From a virus, in the IMG/VR virus record IMGVR_UViG_3300042938_000662, positions 1-43,792 of that record: a DNA stretch of 43,792 nt; one strand, given 5' to 3'. Made by a program: the position numbers and the translations under genes. The first letter of the stretch is position 1. Each line of letters starts with the position of its first letter. Below are positions 30,104-37,714 of the stretch, in pieces. The notes under the pieces were generated by a model. The model was not told the DNA's origin and ran no database searches. It worked only from the letters and a program-made list of their open reading frames with translations.

Positions 30104-30231
30104 TTTATTTCCTTAAAAGTGTATGTGTGTTGATTGTAGTTTGTTTTGACTGGAATGTCAACGGGTTTTGGTAATGTACCATAGTTAACCCACTCCCAAT
30201 CTTCGTCAGTCATAGGTTGCCATTGATTCAT
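30100..30231 (-). CDS. small hypothetical protein, 43 aa
   Basis: Begins MNQWQPMTDEDWEWVNYGTL; Trp-rich and unrecognised. Supported by ATGA overlaps at both ends (with the 27-aa gene upstream and the 89-aa gene downstream). Confidence 0.55.
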   Translation of the reverse strand: MNQWQPMTDEDWEWVNYGTLPKPVDIPVKTNYNQHTYTFKEIK

Positions 30232-30311
30232 TTTAGTTTACTCGCTTTGTAGTCTTTGATAGACTGTATTGCCTCTAGTAAACTGTTGAATAGTTGTTTA
30301 AGTGTGTTCAT
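30228..30311 (-). CDS. tiny hypothetical protein, 27 aa
   Basis: MNTLKQLFNSLLEAIQSIKD then YKASKLK: one amphipathic helix. It has a TTGGAGA ribosome site and ATGA overlaps on both sides, which makes it a credible gene despite its size. Confidence 0.45.
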   Translation of the reverse strand: MNTLKQLFNSLLEAIQSIKDYKASKLK

Positions 30312-30475
30312 AGAAATCTCCAATCTGATTGTTTGCGATGGAACTCGTAGGTCAATCGCTCAATGTCACCTGAATCTTGTGGATTACGGCTGACTATATA
30401 TTTTTCTAACTCTGTTCCGTAGGTGTCTGTAGAGAAACCTAGGAACACTAATAGCATTCCTAGAATTTTATTCAT
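30308..30475 (-). CDS. small exported or membrane protein, 55 aa
   Basis: Starts MNKILGMLLVFLGFSTDTYG, a signal-peptide-like hydrophobic segment followed by a polar tail (RLTYEFHRKQSDWRFL). Start at 30475 (1 nt after the upstream TAA) is chosen over 30532. Could be periplasmic if cleaved near TYG. Family unknown. Confidence 0.52.
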   Translation of the reverse strand: MNKILGMLLVFLGFSTDTYGTELEKYIVSRNPQDSGDIERLTYEFHRKQSDWRFL

Positions 30476-30476
30476 A

Positions 30477-30749
30477 TTACTTCTTAGCTTTCTTAGTGTT
30501 GAAAGCAGGAACCATTGCTTTAAACTGGTCACCCATTTCTGTGTAGAAGTCTTTGCTTGTGAAAATCATACCCAAGCTCATCATAGATTGCATTCCTGCA
30601 TCTGCGGCTGCTTTAGTGTATTTTGATTGTGCATCAACGAAACCGTGTAATGCTGTTTTGATGCCTTCGTGTTGAACTGTTTGTTCTACGAATTGTTTTT
30701 TTAAGTCTGAAACGCTATCAATAAAGGCGTAAGTTGCTGTGTTAAACAT
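30477..30749 (-). CDS. small helical protein, 90 aa (phasin-like composition)
   Basis: Start at ATG 30749 with an AGGAGA ribosome site. Fully helical with alternating Ala/Lys/Phe (FIDSVSDLKKQFVEQTVQHE; DAGMQSMMSLGMIFTSKDFY), ending in a Lys-rich tail. The pattern is reminiscent of small phasin-like proteins, but I cannot claim homology. A CATAAATA box at 30813-30820 could serve as a late-type promoter with a 60-nt leader. Confidence 0.58.
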   Translation of the reverse strand: MFNTATYAFIDSVSDLKKQFVEQTVQHEGIKTALHGFVDAQSKYTKAAADAGMQSMMSLGMIFTSKDFYTEMGDQFKAMVPAFNTKKAKK

Positions 30750-30815
30750 TTTATATCTCCTATGTGTGTGTTTAAAAGTTAGGTTTTTATGAAGAACCCG
30801 TAACTTCATATATAT

Positions 30816-31121
30816 TTATGCCGTCTTATAGATTTCTCTATATTTTGACATAGCCAATTCTCTGGCTAAGAACAATCTTAACTTGACATAATCACTTAAT
30901 TCCTCATCGTCATGTAAGGATGTTTCAATCTTTAGTATGATGCGACGGGAATTAACTAATATATCCTCATCACTAACTAGAACCTGATTTGGATCAAGTC
31001 CCCAAGTTCTAATTGCGATAAGTCTGTATGGATTACTTCTTAGAAGCTTCGGCTTTTTTATCGTCGGCTTTTGCAGGACTAGCAGGCTTTGCGTCACTTT
31101 TTGTGTCTGCCTTGGGAGCAT
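30816..31121 (-). CDS. hypothetical protein with unclear start, up to 101 aa
   Basis: The C-terminal two-thirds (SNPYRLIAIRTWGLDPNQVL; VSDEDILVNSRRIILKIE; YVKLRLFLARELAMSKYREI) look like a genuine conserved phage protein, and a similar one occurs in cyanophages as I recall. The only ATG in frame (31121) lies inside the gene 31033-31284, whose own reading frame is well supported, and has no usable ribosome site. The true start may be a rare codon near 31030, or the two frames may be joined by a frameshift. Confidence 0.45.
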   Translation of the reverse strand: MLPRQTQKVTQSLLVLQKPTIKKPKLLRSNPYRLIAIRTWGLDPNQVLVSDEDILVNSRRIILKIETSLHDDEELSDYVKLRLFLARELAMSKYREIYKTA

Positions 31122-31284
31122 CCTTTTTCTTAGCCAATTTCATTTCTTCTTTTGGTGCTTCTGCTTTAGCAGCCGGTGCTGTAGCTGCCGGAGCAGGTGT
31201 TGCTGGCTTTGCGGCAGGGGTTGCAGTCTGGGCAAATGCTGTCAATGACAATGCTGATAGGATTACGATTGCTAATGTTTTCAT
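31033..31284 (-). CDS. secreted Lys/Ala/Pro-rich protein, 83 aa
   Basis: Signal peptide at 1-18 (MKTLAIVILSALSLTAFA, cleavage AFA|Q), then a low-complexity tail of Ala, Lys and Pro (TPAAKPATPAPAATAPAAKA; KADTKSDAKPASPAKADDKK). AAAGGAA ribosome site. Exported and disordered, so it could coat envelope polyanions. Its Lys/Ala/Pro composition resembles the cytoplasmic-tail protein at 15265-15564. Confidence 0.62.
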   Translation of the reverse strand: MKTLAIVILSALSLTAFAQTATPAAKPATPAPAATAPAAKAEAPKEEMKLAKKKDAPKADTKSDAKPASPAKADDKKAEASKK

Positions 31285-31375
31285 TTTAAGTTTCCTTTAG
31301 GTTAATGAAGTAGATTTATATGTCTACATATATATAACGCGGTAGCTATTGATTCCGTTGACATAAATACATATT

Positions 31376-31867
31376 ATGTTATATATATCTTATCAGGGAA
31401 TTTACGACGGGCAAAACTATGAAGATGCCAATACTCCAAAACAAATAAACAAAGCACTTGGAAAAGGGTTTAGCTGTTTAATAGATGTTTGGCGCATTGA
31501 TAATAAACTCTATGTCGGGACTGAACAACCAGTTATTGAAGTAACCGAGAAATATATACAAGGTCCACGCTTCTGGATTAATGCTGTAAATGAGGATATG
31601 CAAACTTGGATAGCTACCCAATCAAGTACATTGTATCCAAACTACTTTAACTTTGCGGCAAGTACTCCACCTCCACCATATGCTACTGCTAGCAATGGTA
31701 AACTGATTACCCCGGGCACAGTACCTATCAATACTGATAGTGTTATGTTTTTACCAGAAATAAACGACCGTAGCTTATATACTATGGTTAAAGTAAAAAG
31801 CTACGGAATATGTAGTGGATTTTTAACCCTCATCAAGCGTATGCGTAACGAAGGTATTTGGTATTAA
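31376..31867 (+). CDS. hypothetical protein, 163 aa
   Basis: One of the few plus-strand genes. Sequence (MLYISYQGIYDGQNYED; LGKGFSCLIDVWRIDNKLYV; RFWINAVNEDMQTWI) has a strand-helix pattern weakly similar to TIM-barrel phosphodiester hydrolases of the GDPD type, without a clear active site. A Pro-rich piece (STPPPPYA) splits two halves. Preceded by TTGACA and a CATAAATA box (31362-31369) rather than a ribosome site. Ends convergently with the 54-aa gene. Confidence 0.55.
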   Translation: MLYISYQGIYDGQNYEDANTPKQINKALGKGFSCLIDVWRIDNKLYVGTEQPVIEVTEKYIQGPRFWINAVNEDMQTWIATQSSTLYPNYFNFAASTPPPPYATASNGKLITPGTVPINTDSVMFLPEINDRSLYTMVKVKSYGICSGFLTLIKRMRNEGIWY

Positions 31868-32028
31868 CCACCCCGACCGGTACGTCTAACTACACTTGCA
31901 CCACCGAATCCCTTACTTGGCTTAGGAGCTTTTTGTTCAGCTTTCTTGCCTGTCATCATTGGTGCGTTTTTCTTTTTAGCTTCATTGGCCATGTTAATAA
32001 ATGGATTGGGGTTTTTCTTTTCTGTCAT
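31864..32028 (-). CDS. small basic protein, 54 aa
   Basis: Encodes MTEKKNPNPFINMANEAKKK then NAPMMTGKKAEQKAPKPSKG and ends VVRRTGRGG. Very basic, disordered and Arg/Gly-tailed, so nucleic-acid or ribosome binding is plausible. Its start overlaps the preceding stop (ATGA). Confidence 0.55.
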   Translation of the reverse strand: MTEKKNPNPFINMANEAKKKNAPMMTGKKAEQKAPKPSKGFGGASVVRRTGRGG

Positions 32029-32429
32029 TTTCTTACCTTTACTGAATCTAAGTAACTTACTATATTACCATATAACTCAATCATCATAGCTATTTTGCTA
32101 TCATATAATCTCATGTATGGTTGTTTTTTCTTACCTTCAATCTTATTTACACCCAAGAAGAAGGGGCATTTGATTTTTTTATTGATCTCCATGACATACG
32201 CATGTTCACTAGTACCTTCTCTAAGTTTAAAATCACATTGATAATATTCAATCTCTGCCATTCTAAAAAGAAAATCACCGTACTCAGTAAGACGTAAACC
32301 ATCTTGTCTGCCGCTTACCCATATACGCATCATAAGGGAATCGGCACTTGAATCCACACTGTGGTTGTTAGGTAGTTCGGCCAATACGGCTTCGGTTATA
32401 ATTTGTTTAAGTGACTTGCGTTCACTCAT
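32025..32429 (-). CDS. conserved phage hypothetical protein, 134 aa
   Basis: Contains LRLTEYGDFLFRMAEIEYYQ and CPFFLGVNKIEG then KKKQPYMRLYDSKIAMMIEL, a combination I recall from uncharacterised T4-like phage proteins. The N-terminus SLKQIITEAVL includes an ITE|A sequence similar to prohead-protease sites. Small, mixed alpha/beta; function unknown. Confidence 0.65.
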   Translation of the reverse strand: MSERKSLKQIITEAVLAELPNNHSVDSSADSLMMRIWVSGRQDGLRLTEYGDFLFRMAEIEYYQCDFKLREGTSEHAYVMEINKKIKCPFFLGVNKIEGKKKQPYMRLYDSKIAMMIELYGNIVSYLDSVKVRK

Positions 32430-32715
32430 CTGGATAAACTTTACTGCCGTTGTTCATAAACACGACACTAAATTTATCAGTTTTAAACTGTGCGTTTAGT
32501 TTACGACACAGATTTCTTGCATGTCCTGGATTACTAAAACTGGTCTTTTTATATTTAGGAGTTGCGTCAGGATCTTGATAATGCTGGCTCTTTAGATTGA
32601 TAGGCTGACCATCATAGAAGACCGCCCATATACCTGCTGCCTCAACAATCTGGTCACATTTGTATGTTGTCTTGTCTACTAGTTCTAGTAATACATTAGG
32701 TTGTGTTCTACTCAT
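32422..32715 (-). CDS. small hypothetical protein, 97 aa
   Basis: Soluble, basic (TPKYKKTSFSNPGHARNLCRKL), with strand FSVVFMNNGSKVY at the end. Family not recognised. Overlaps the next gene by 8 nt and begins directly after the upstream TAA. Confidence 0.58.
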   Translation of the reverse strand: MSRTQPNVLLELVDKTTYKCDQIVEAAGIWAVFYDGQPINLKSQHYQDPDATPKYKKTSFSNPGHARNLCRKLNAQFKTDKFSVVFMNNGSKVYPDE

Positions 32716-32910
32716 TTACCATTTACCGCCGTTAATTTCTAGTTGTATAACAGCATCGTCATCATTTACTTTTTTGTTAAGTAAGTCATAGTTTTCTGCT
32801 ATTAACTTAGCTATCTCATCACGCAACATTTTAGCCTCTTCTATAGGCAATACTAATGTATTGCCCCTAGTGGCTGAAACCTTGTCAATGAAACGCTTTA
32901 TAATAATCAT
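32716..32910 (-). CDS. small coiled-coil-type protein, 64 aa
   Basis: One long amphipathic helix (LPIEEAKMLRDEIAKLIAEN YDLLNKKV) then an acidic end. The start overlaps the upstream stop (ATGA). Unrecognised. Confidence 0.55.
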   Translation of the reverse strand: MIIIKRFIDKVSATRGNTLVLPIEEAKMLRDEIAKLIAENYDLLNKKVNDDDAVIQLEINGGKW

Positions 32911-33371
32911 ATATTATTTATCAAGGCCTCAGCATCATCTTTAGTTTTAAACGGACCTTGATACTCATATCGCTGAATAAAGATGTATTTAGGGCAAAAA
33001 ATCACTTTATCTTCACTTCCTTGCTTAAACGTATACCATCCTGCGGCATAATAACACTTGCTTTTAGTCGTTTTGGTAAACAAATGAAGCTTGCGTTTAA
33101 TGTCTAATATAGAGTTATATACCTTAGCCGTAGTAGGATATTCGCTGAAAGGTACTTCTTTCTTTTCGCTACTAAACTTACTAAAGTTTTGAAACTCAAT
33201 CTGAGTTACTCGTTGAATAGCTTTGGTATTTTTATAATGAGTTTTGTTGCCGTTTAACTTAACTTCAAAGCCTGAGCCGTCTGCTAATACATTTCCTACT
33301 TTTTCATTGCCGTCAGTTACAATCCAGAACTGGTTCTTTACTACTGGTTTTGCGATTAGAGTTTTATTCAT
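32907..33371 (-). CDS. conserved hypothetical protein, 154 aa
   Basis: Begins MNKTLIAKPVVKNQFWIVTD, then strands (EKVGNVLADGSGFEVKL) and a basic central part, ending in a FIQRYEYQGPFKTKDDAEAL helix. I recall similar proteins in T4-like phages but no function. It has its own promoter (33391-33418) and starts the small-gene unit 33371-31864. Confidence 0.62.
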   Translation of the reverse strand: MNKTLIAKPVVKNQFWIVTDGNEKVGNVLADGSGFEVKLNGNKTHYKNTKAIQRVTQIEFQNFSKFSSEKKEVPFSEYPTTAKVYNSILDIKRKLHLFTKTTKSKCYYAAGWYTFKQGSEDKVIFCPKYIFIQRYEYQGPFKTKDDAEALINNI

Positions 33372-33390
33372 TATATTCCTTTGTTATCTA

Positions 33391-33418
33391 ATAATAACAT
33401 ATTTTCAGTTTAAGTCAA
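33391..33418 (-). promoter_or_regulatory. sigma70-type promoter for 33371-31864
   Basis: TTGACT (33413-33418), 16-nt spacer and TATTAT (33391-33396) with TG one base upstream. The -35 lies in the last codons of the radical SAM gene. Confidence 0.6.
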
Positions 33419-34934
33419 TAGATTTGGTTAACCTATTAAACAATAGCTTCTTGTATTCTTCAATATATAAATCTTTGTTAAAGGATATATCTTGCCATTG
33501 TACTTCTTTATACTTGACAGTTGAAATGTAATCATCCGTATATCCTAAATTCTTTAACGAAAATCCTATCTGCCCGGGCAAGCCTAGTCTATTACTATTT
33601 TGTGCCGTTGTATTAAACTCGTTTGCTAACTCAGTTGCAATCGTATTGTCTAAATGTTGATTTTTCCAATTGATCTTGGGACTATTTTGATCCGTATTTA
33701 GTTCGGTATAACCGTAATCTTTAAAATTCTTACCCAACTCACTATTAAAGGGAACTGCTTCATTCTTATACAGATTCAATCCATGAAAGATAAACGTATG
33801 TAACGGGATACTATCATCCATTAGTTGATTAAAAGTATGGCGCATAGAGTCTATTGGTTCTTCTGGTAATCCTAGTATAAAACTCCCGTGCATTGTTACT
33901 TGATTTCCATATCGTTCACGTATTTGTTTTATAGTATTGATTTGTTTTGCCCTATCAAACCCTTTACCAATTATTAATCCTGTGCGTTTATGTAGTGTCT
34001 CAATACCAAAATAAATCCCACGTAAACCTATATCATATAACTTATCAATCAATCCGTTGTTCTGTGCTATTAAATCTAAACGTGTGTAGGCCCAGAACTT
34101 GGGTTGAAAGGTCAATCGTTTAACTGTGTCGTGTAATATATCTAACTTGTATGTACTATCATTAAAGGTATCATCAAGTATATAAAAATTAGATACGCCG
34201 AACTTGTCATAGCTTGATTGCATTTCTTCATATAAGATATCACTGTGTCTAATAAAATCTAAGTTCTGTTTTCCATTCAATGGATAACTACAAAACTTAC
34301 ATTTAAAAATGCATCCACGTGCTATCTCTAATGGTAATACCTTAGCATTACCAACATCTAAATCTTCCCATTCAAATTTGCTATTGACAAAATCATAGTT
34401 ATCATTTGTTCTGTTATCAACTATTGTAATACCGTATAAATTTTTATAGCTATTGACTAGTGGTGTATTATTTTTTAAATGATTGGCAATAGATAGAATA
34501 CTGACTTCCCCGTACCCAATCACACTATAATCTATGTTCTTATCATTTAAGTTAGCGTGAGACTTTGTACCGCCTACTACAATTTTACAGTTATAGTTTC
34601 TGGATTTAATATGATTAACAACTTGAGTTTCAAAGTCAATACCCTGTGGCATAACTCCGGACAAGACAGGTTTATATGTTTTTGATCCGTCTGTGTTACT
34701 AGAGTCAATGATATTATTAAAGAAGGTTGTACTAAATCCTACAAACAATGTATTAACTGATACTGATTTGTCAATGACTTGTTTAAATTCTTCTAATGTA
34801 AATGCGTGTAGGTGATCTACAACTAAACAACTATATCCTTGTTGTCGTAGAGTATTGGCAATCTTATATGCACCGATTGCTTTATAGATAGTTACTGTGT
34901 CTGTTACATCAGTAAATATTACAGTATCATACAT
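33405..34934 (-). CDS. B12-binding-domain radical SAM protein, 509 aa
   Basis: Radical SAM enzyme with a [4Fe-4S] site C208-x3-C212-x2-C215 in ARGCIFKCKFCSYP. The N-terminal 150 residues have the Rossmann pattern of cobalamin-binding domains (NTLRQQGYSCLVVDHLHAFT; NYNCKIVVGGTKSH), although no clear DxHxxG is seen, so cobalamin may not be bound. The barrel continues with IGLRGIYFGIETLHKRT and GSFILGLPEEP, typical of the family. Reaction unknown: methylation or cyclisation of a peptide, sugar or cofactor is possible. It overlaps the SGNH hydrolase gene by 8 nt. Confidence 0.82.
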   Translation of the reverse strand: MYDTVIFTDVTDTVTIYKAIGAYKIANTLRQQGYSCLVVDHLHAFTLEEFKQVIDKSVSVNTLFVGFSTTFFNNIIDSSNTDGSKTYKPVLSGVMPQGIDFETQVVNHIKSRNYNCKIVVGGTKSHANLNDKNIDYSVIGYGEVSILSIANHLKNNTPLVNSYKNLYGITIVDNRTNDNYDFVNSKFEWEDLDVGNAKVLPLEIARGCIFKCKFCSYPLNGKQNLDFIRHSDILYEEMQSSYDKFGVSNFYILDDTFNDSTYKLDILHDTVKRLTFQPKFWAYTRLDLIAQNNGLIDKLYDIGLRGIYFGIETLHKRTGLIIGKGFDRAKQINTIKQIRERYGNQVTMHGSFILGLPEEPIDSMRHTFNQLMDDSIPLHTFIFHGLNLYKNEAVPFNSELGKNFKDYGYTELNTDQNSPKINWKNQHLDNTIATELANEFNTTAQNSNRLGLPGQIGFSLKNLGYTDDYISTVKYKEVQWQDISFNKDLYIEEYKKLLFNRLTKSIDLN

Positions 34935-35721
34935 TATTTTTAAAACTTTTTTCTACCTTCATATCAAATACTACATGTTCAGCCCATTTATGTAATGTCT
35001 CTATACCCGGATGTATATTATCTCTTGCCAAATCAACATGGTTTTCCAATGTTATATTTACTAAATCAATGTCCGGATTTGTAAACCAAGTGTAATCAAA
35101 ATAAGGTATGTCTTTACACATTACTTTAGCTGAATTTATTGCACGTTTAGCAAAACCCAATCCCTGATAATCATGTGTAACCCAACCAAAAGATAAAGGA
35201 TGCTCTTCGGCTGAAGTAATATTACCCGCAGACCAATCTTTAAGTCTTTTGTTTGGCATCATTTCTAAAACTCTACTAGGATCAGGCCAAATAGTCACTA
35301 TAGCTTTTGGTTTTATTCCGGCATTAAGAAAATCAGTAAGTAATGACCAGATCCTCATCACACTTGAATGTGGCATACCTAGATTAATAGTAGGTATATT
35401 AGTAATACGTTGTATATGTCCGGTGATAGTATTTTCTACATCAACGCCCACCCCAAACACATTGCTACATCCAAACACTGCGATTGAACATTCCCAATCA
35501 ATATCATTAAAATCTTTATCACATCGATAGCCGTGACTATTTACCTTGTATGATATTTCTTTACTACGCCATACCCAATCGATTGGCATTTTTTTTAAAG
35601 ATTGCTCATAGTTTTCTAAACTATCAGGGCCCATCCAATAGTTACATTTATCTTGATCCTGAATCAATAATCCATTTAAATGATCGTCTACGTTAGGGAA
35701 ATTATATTTTTTTGTCATCAA
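34927..35721 (-). CDS. SGNH/GDSL-like hydrolase, 264 aa
   Basis: The SGNH blocks are recognisable: block I AVFGCSNVFGVGV (81-93) with nucleophile S86 in GCSN, G115 in INLGMPHSS as block II, and block V D234-x-x-H237 in RDNIHPG. Block III is poorly defined (IWPDPSR instead of GxND). Enzymes of this type deacylate sugars or lipids, fitting a role in polysaccharide or lipid modification. Sandwiched between two radical SAM genes. Similar GCSxxxG proteins occur in cyanophages. Confidence 0.72.
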   Translation of the reverse strand: MMTKKYNFPNVDDHLNGLLIQDQDKCNYWMGPDSLENYEQSLKKMPIDWVWRSKEISYKVNSHGYRCDKDFNDIDWECSIAVFGCSNVFGVGVDVENTITGHIQRITNIPTINLGMPHSSVMRIWSLLTDFLNAGIKPKAIVTIWPDPSRVLEMMPNKRLKDWSAGNITSAEEHPLSFGWVTHDYQGLGFAKRAINSAKVMCKDIPYFDYTWFTNPDIDLVNITLENHVDLARDNIHPGIETLHKWAEHVVFDMKVEKSFKNNV

Positions 35722-35962
35722 ACGTTGTTAATCTAGTAACACCTTTGTGTTTAGTAAACAGATGGTCAGTATACTTACCGTCAATCTTTAATGGTAAATC
35801 TAAATGAATATGTAATATAGGTCCTATTTGGTCACTGATAACAGTATCATTGCCCACACTGCCTATCCATCGTATCTTTCCATGCATACCGGTCACTCTA
35901 GCCATAAACTCATATTTAGGCTTATAACGATGTTGTTCAAAATATTCAGCTAGACTTGCCAT
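35702..35962 (-). CDS. hypothetical protein, 86 aa
   Basis: Strand-rich protein (ARVTGMHGKIRWIGSVGNDT; GPILHIHLDLPLKI), likely a small beta-barrel. No family known to me. Its 3' end overlaps the SGNH gene by 20 nt and its start overlaps the upstream gene by 17 nt. Confidence 0.55.
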   Translation of the reverse strand: MASLAEYFEQHRYKPKYEFMARVTGMHGKIRWIGSVGNDTVISDQIGPILHIHLDLPLKIDGKYTDHLFTKHKGVTRLTTFDDKKI

Positions 35963-36146
35963 TTTTTAATTCCATAACAGGTAGAATACTATTATCAAAA
36001 ATCTGAGCCATTGTGTTATACAATCCCTTACGCTCTTCCGGTGTCATTCCTGATAACCAAGGAGGGCCATTTGGATCTTTGTCTAATCCATAATCATGTC
36101 GATATGTATAGCACATATCATTAATGATTTCTTCACGGGTTTTCAT
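35946..36146 (-). CDS. small conserved T4-like phage protein, 66 aa
   Basis: Reads MKTREEIINDMCYTYRHDYG then LSGMTPEERKGLYNTMAQIF, a conserved helical protein I recall from many T4-like phage genomes. Function unknown. Coupled to the twitch radical SAM gene by an ATGA overlap. Confidence 0.7.
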   Translation of the reverse strand: MKTREEIINDMCYTYRHDYGLDKDPNGPPWLSGMTPEERKGLYNTMAQIFDNSILPVMELKNGKSS

Positions 36147-37282
36147 GGCAACTTTCCTAGTACACTACAAGTGTCTTTTAATACATTATAAAATTCGGGT
36201 AATGATTCACTAAACTTTTGTTTTCTATGCTCATCAATAGTTATTATATACTGAAATGCTTTTTCTAGCAAGTGTTGGTTATCCAAAGTATTCATATAGT
36301 TTAATACTTGTATTGAATGTGGGTCAGTTAACTTGCTACACAAATATTCTTTTGTTTCTTTACTCAATGCATCTACGCTATAATAGTCTGGTCTAAACAC
36401 CATACCAATGAATGGTTTGGGTAGTTCTTCAACACGACACCATTCAATAAACTCATCAACATAAAATACAGTAAAGATACTCATGGTATGAGATATACTT
36501 AACATAAGATTACTATTCTCTTTACGTTTTTGTTTATAGTGTTGTATGTTCTCATACACTTCTGACCATACACCTGGCCATCTAGTATATTCATATACTA
36601 GACCAGTACCGTCAATACTTAACTGCATGTTGATAGCTTTAAACTTACTCCATCGTTCCCAAAATCTTTCGTCGGGCATGATAGTACAGTTGGTTGTATA
36701 GTGTATAGTTATGTTCTTTGCGTTATGTTCTATCAGATAATCTAGGTATTCTAAATGTTCTTCAATGCCACTAACGAATGGTTCACCACCTGGCATTTCA
36801 ATCAATATTAAATCATCAGATACACTTTTTATATTCGTTAAAAAGTTTGGTTCTGCATAATATCTATTATGAGGCCAAGATTTAGTTTCGGGGAATACTT
36901 TTTTAAGCTTATGTTCTTCAGTAAGCCATCTGCTACTTGCATAGCTTTTACACGTTCTACAAGCTAAGTTACATATGTTGCCAAATGGAACTGAAAGTAC
37001 TTTAAATGAGTTTAAGTCAGGTTCAGTCTCATTAAATACCGTTACCCAATCTCGTTGGCGTTTAGATAATATACCGGAAGCTTCGTCTTGCCAACATCTA
37101 CTACAACCTTCAGGCTTTTTTCCGTCTAGGAAATCTTGTTGTAGTTGTTTACGTTCATCACTTGCTAAGAAATCAGGTAAGTTTTTTGCAAGCATATTTT
37201 TATACTTACAACAAGGTCTAAAGTCTTGTTGAACTTCAATATCTAACCCTACCCAAGGGTAATAGCAAATGTGTTCATTCAT
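36143..37282 (-). CDS. radical SAM protein, twitch/SPASM-like, 379 aa
   Basis: Radical SAM site C104-x3-C108-x2-C111 in FGNICNLACRTCKSY. Auxiliary cysteines sit at the N-terminus (C6, C24, C25, C60, C63; RPCCKYKN, EGCSRCWQDE) in the order used by phage twitch-domain proteins, which may hold a second Fe-S cluster. Barrel segments include SDDLILIEMPGGEPFVSGIE and MQLSIDGTGLVYEYTRWPG. Such proteins modify peptides or small molecules, but the substrate is unknown. It lies in one operon with the other radical SAM gene and the SGNH hydrolase. Confidence 0.82.
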   Translation of the reverse strand: MNEHICYYPWVGLDIEVQQDFRPCCKYKNMLAKNLPDFLASDERKQLQQDFLDGKKPEGCSRCWQDEASGILSKRQRDWVTVFNETEPDLNSFKVLSVPFGNICNLACRTCKSYASSRWLTEEHKLKKVFPETKSWPHNRYYAEPNFLTNIKSVSDDLILIEMPGGEPFVSGIEEHLEYLDYLIEHNAKNITIHYTTNCTIMPDERFWERWSKFKAINMQLSIDGTGLVYEYTRWPGVWSEVYENIQHYKQKRKENSNLMLSISHTMSIFTVFYVDEFIEWCRVEELPKPFIGMVFRPDYYSVDALSKETKEYLCSKLTDPHSIQVLNYMNTLDNQHLLEKAFQYIITIDEHRKQKFSESLPEFYNVLKDTCSVLGKLP

Positions 37283-37485
37283 CAGTTATTTAACTGAAAC
37301 TTTTTTAAGTATTTTTTTGCAATGGAATAATCTTCTACAAATGGCTCATCTAGCATCTTACGATATTCGATAATGATTTCCATAGCATAGGACCGATCTT
37401 CATCTTCTAAAGATTCCCACCAAACTGCTAGTTCTTCGGGTGTTTTGTTTAAAATGTATTGTAAGTTGTTGTAATCTCTGTTCAT
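37282..37485 (-). CDS. small hypothetical phage protein, 67 aa
   Basis: Acidic helical protein (NKTPEELAVWWESLEDEDRS). Ribosome site AGGAG-like upstream; starts 2 nt after the preceding stop. No family known. Confidence 0.58.
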   Translation of the reverse strand: MNRDYNNLQYILNKTPEELAVWWESLEDEDRSYAMEIIIEYRKMLDEPFVEDYSIAKKYLKKFQLNN

Positions 37486-37486
37486 T

Positions 37487-37714
37487 TTATTCTCCTAGTT
37501 TTTCCCAAACGTATTCAGATTCTTTCATATATGCTATTGGTTGTAGCCAACCATTCTTTATAGCTTCCATAATCATAAGTTTATATTGTCTTGGGCAGTC
37601 ATTGCTAATCTCAAATCCAGCACGTGGCGCCATAAGAAATCCATTATGAATATGAAAGTCAGGGTCATCCTGTCGTATTGTTTTAATAGTTTTGTCAGGC
37701 GTAGTAAAGGTCAT
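37487..37714 (-). CDS. small conserved phage protein, 75 aa
   Basis: Contains APRAGFEISNDCPRQYKLMI and NGWLQPIAYMKESEYVWE, a pattern frequent in T4-like phages of aquatic bacteria. Function unknown. Start overlaps the upstream stop (ATGA at 37714-37711). Confidence 0.65.
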   Translation of the reverse strand: MTFTTPDKTIKTIRQDDPDFHIHNGFLMAPRAGFEISNDCPRQYKLMIMEAIKNGWLQPIAYMKESEYVWEKLGE

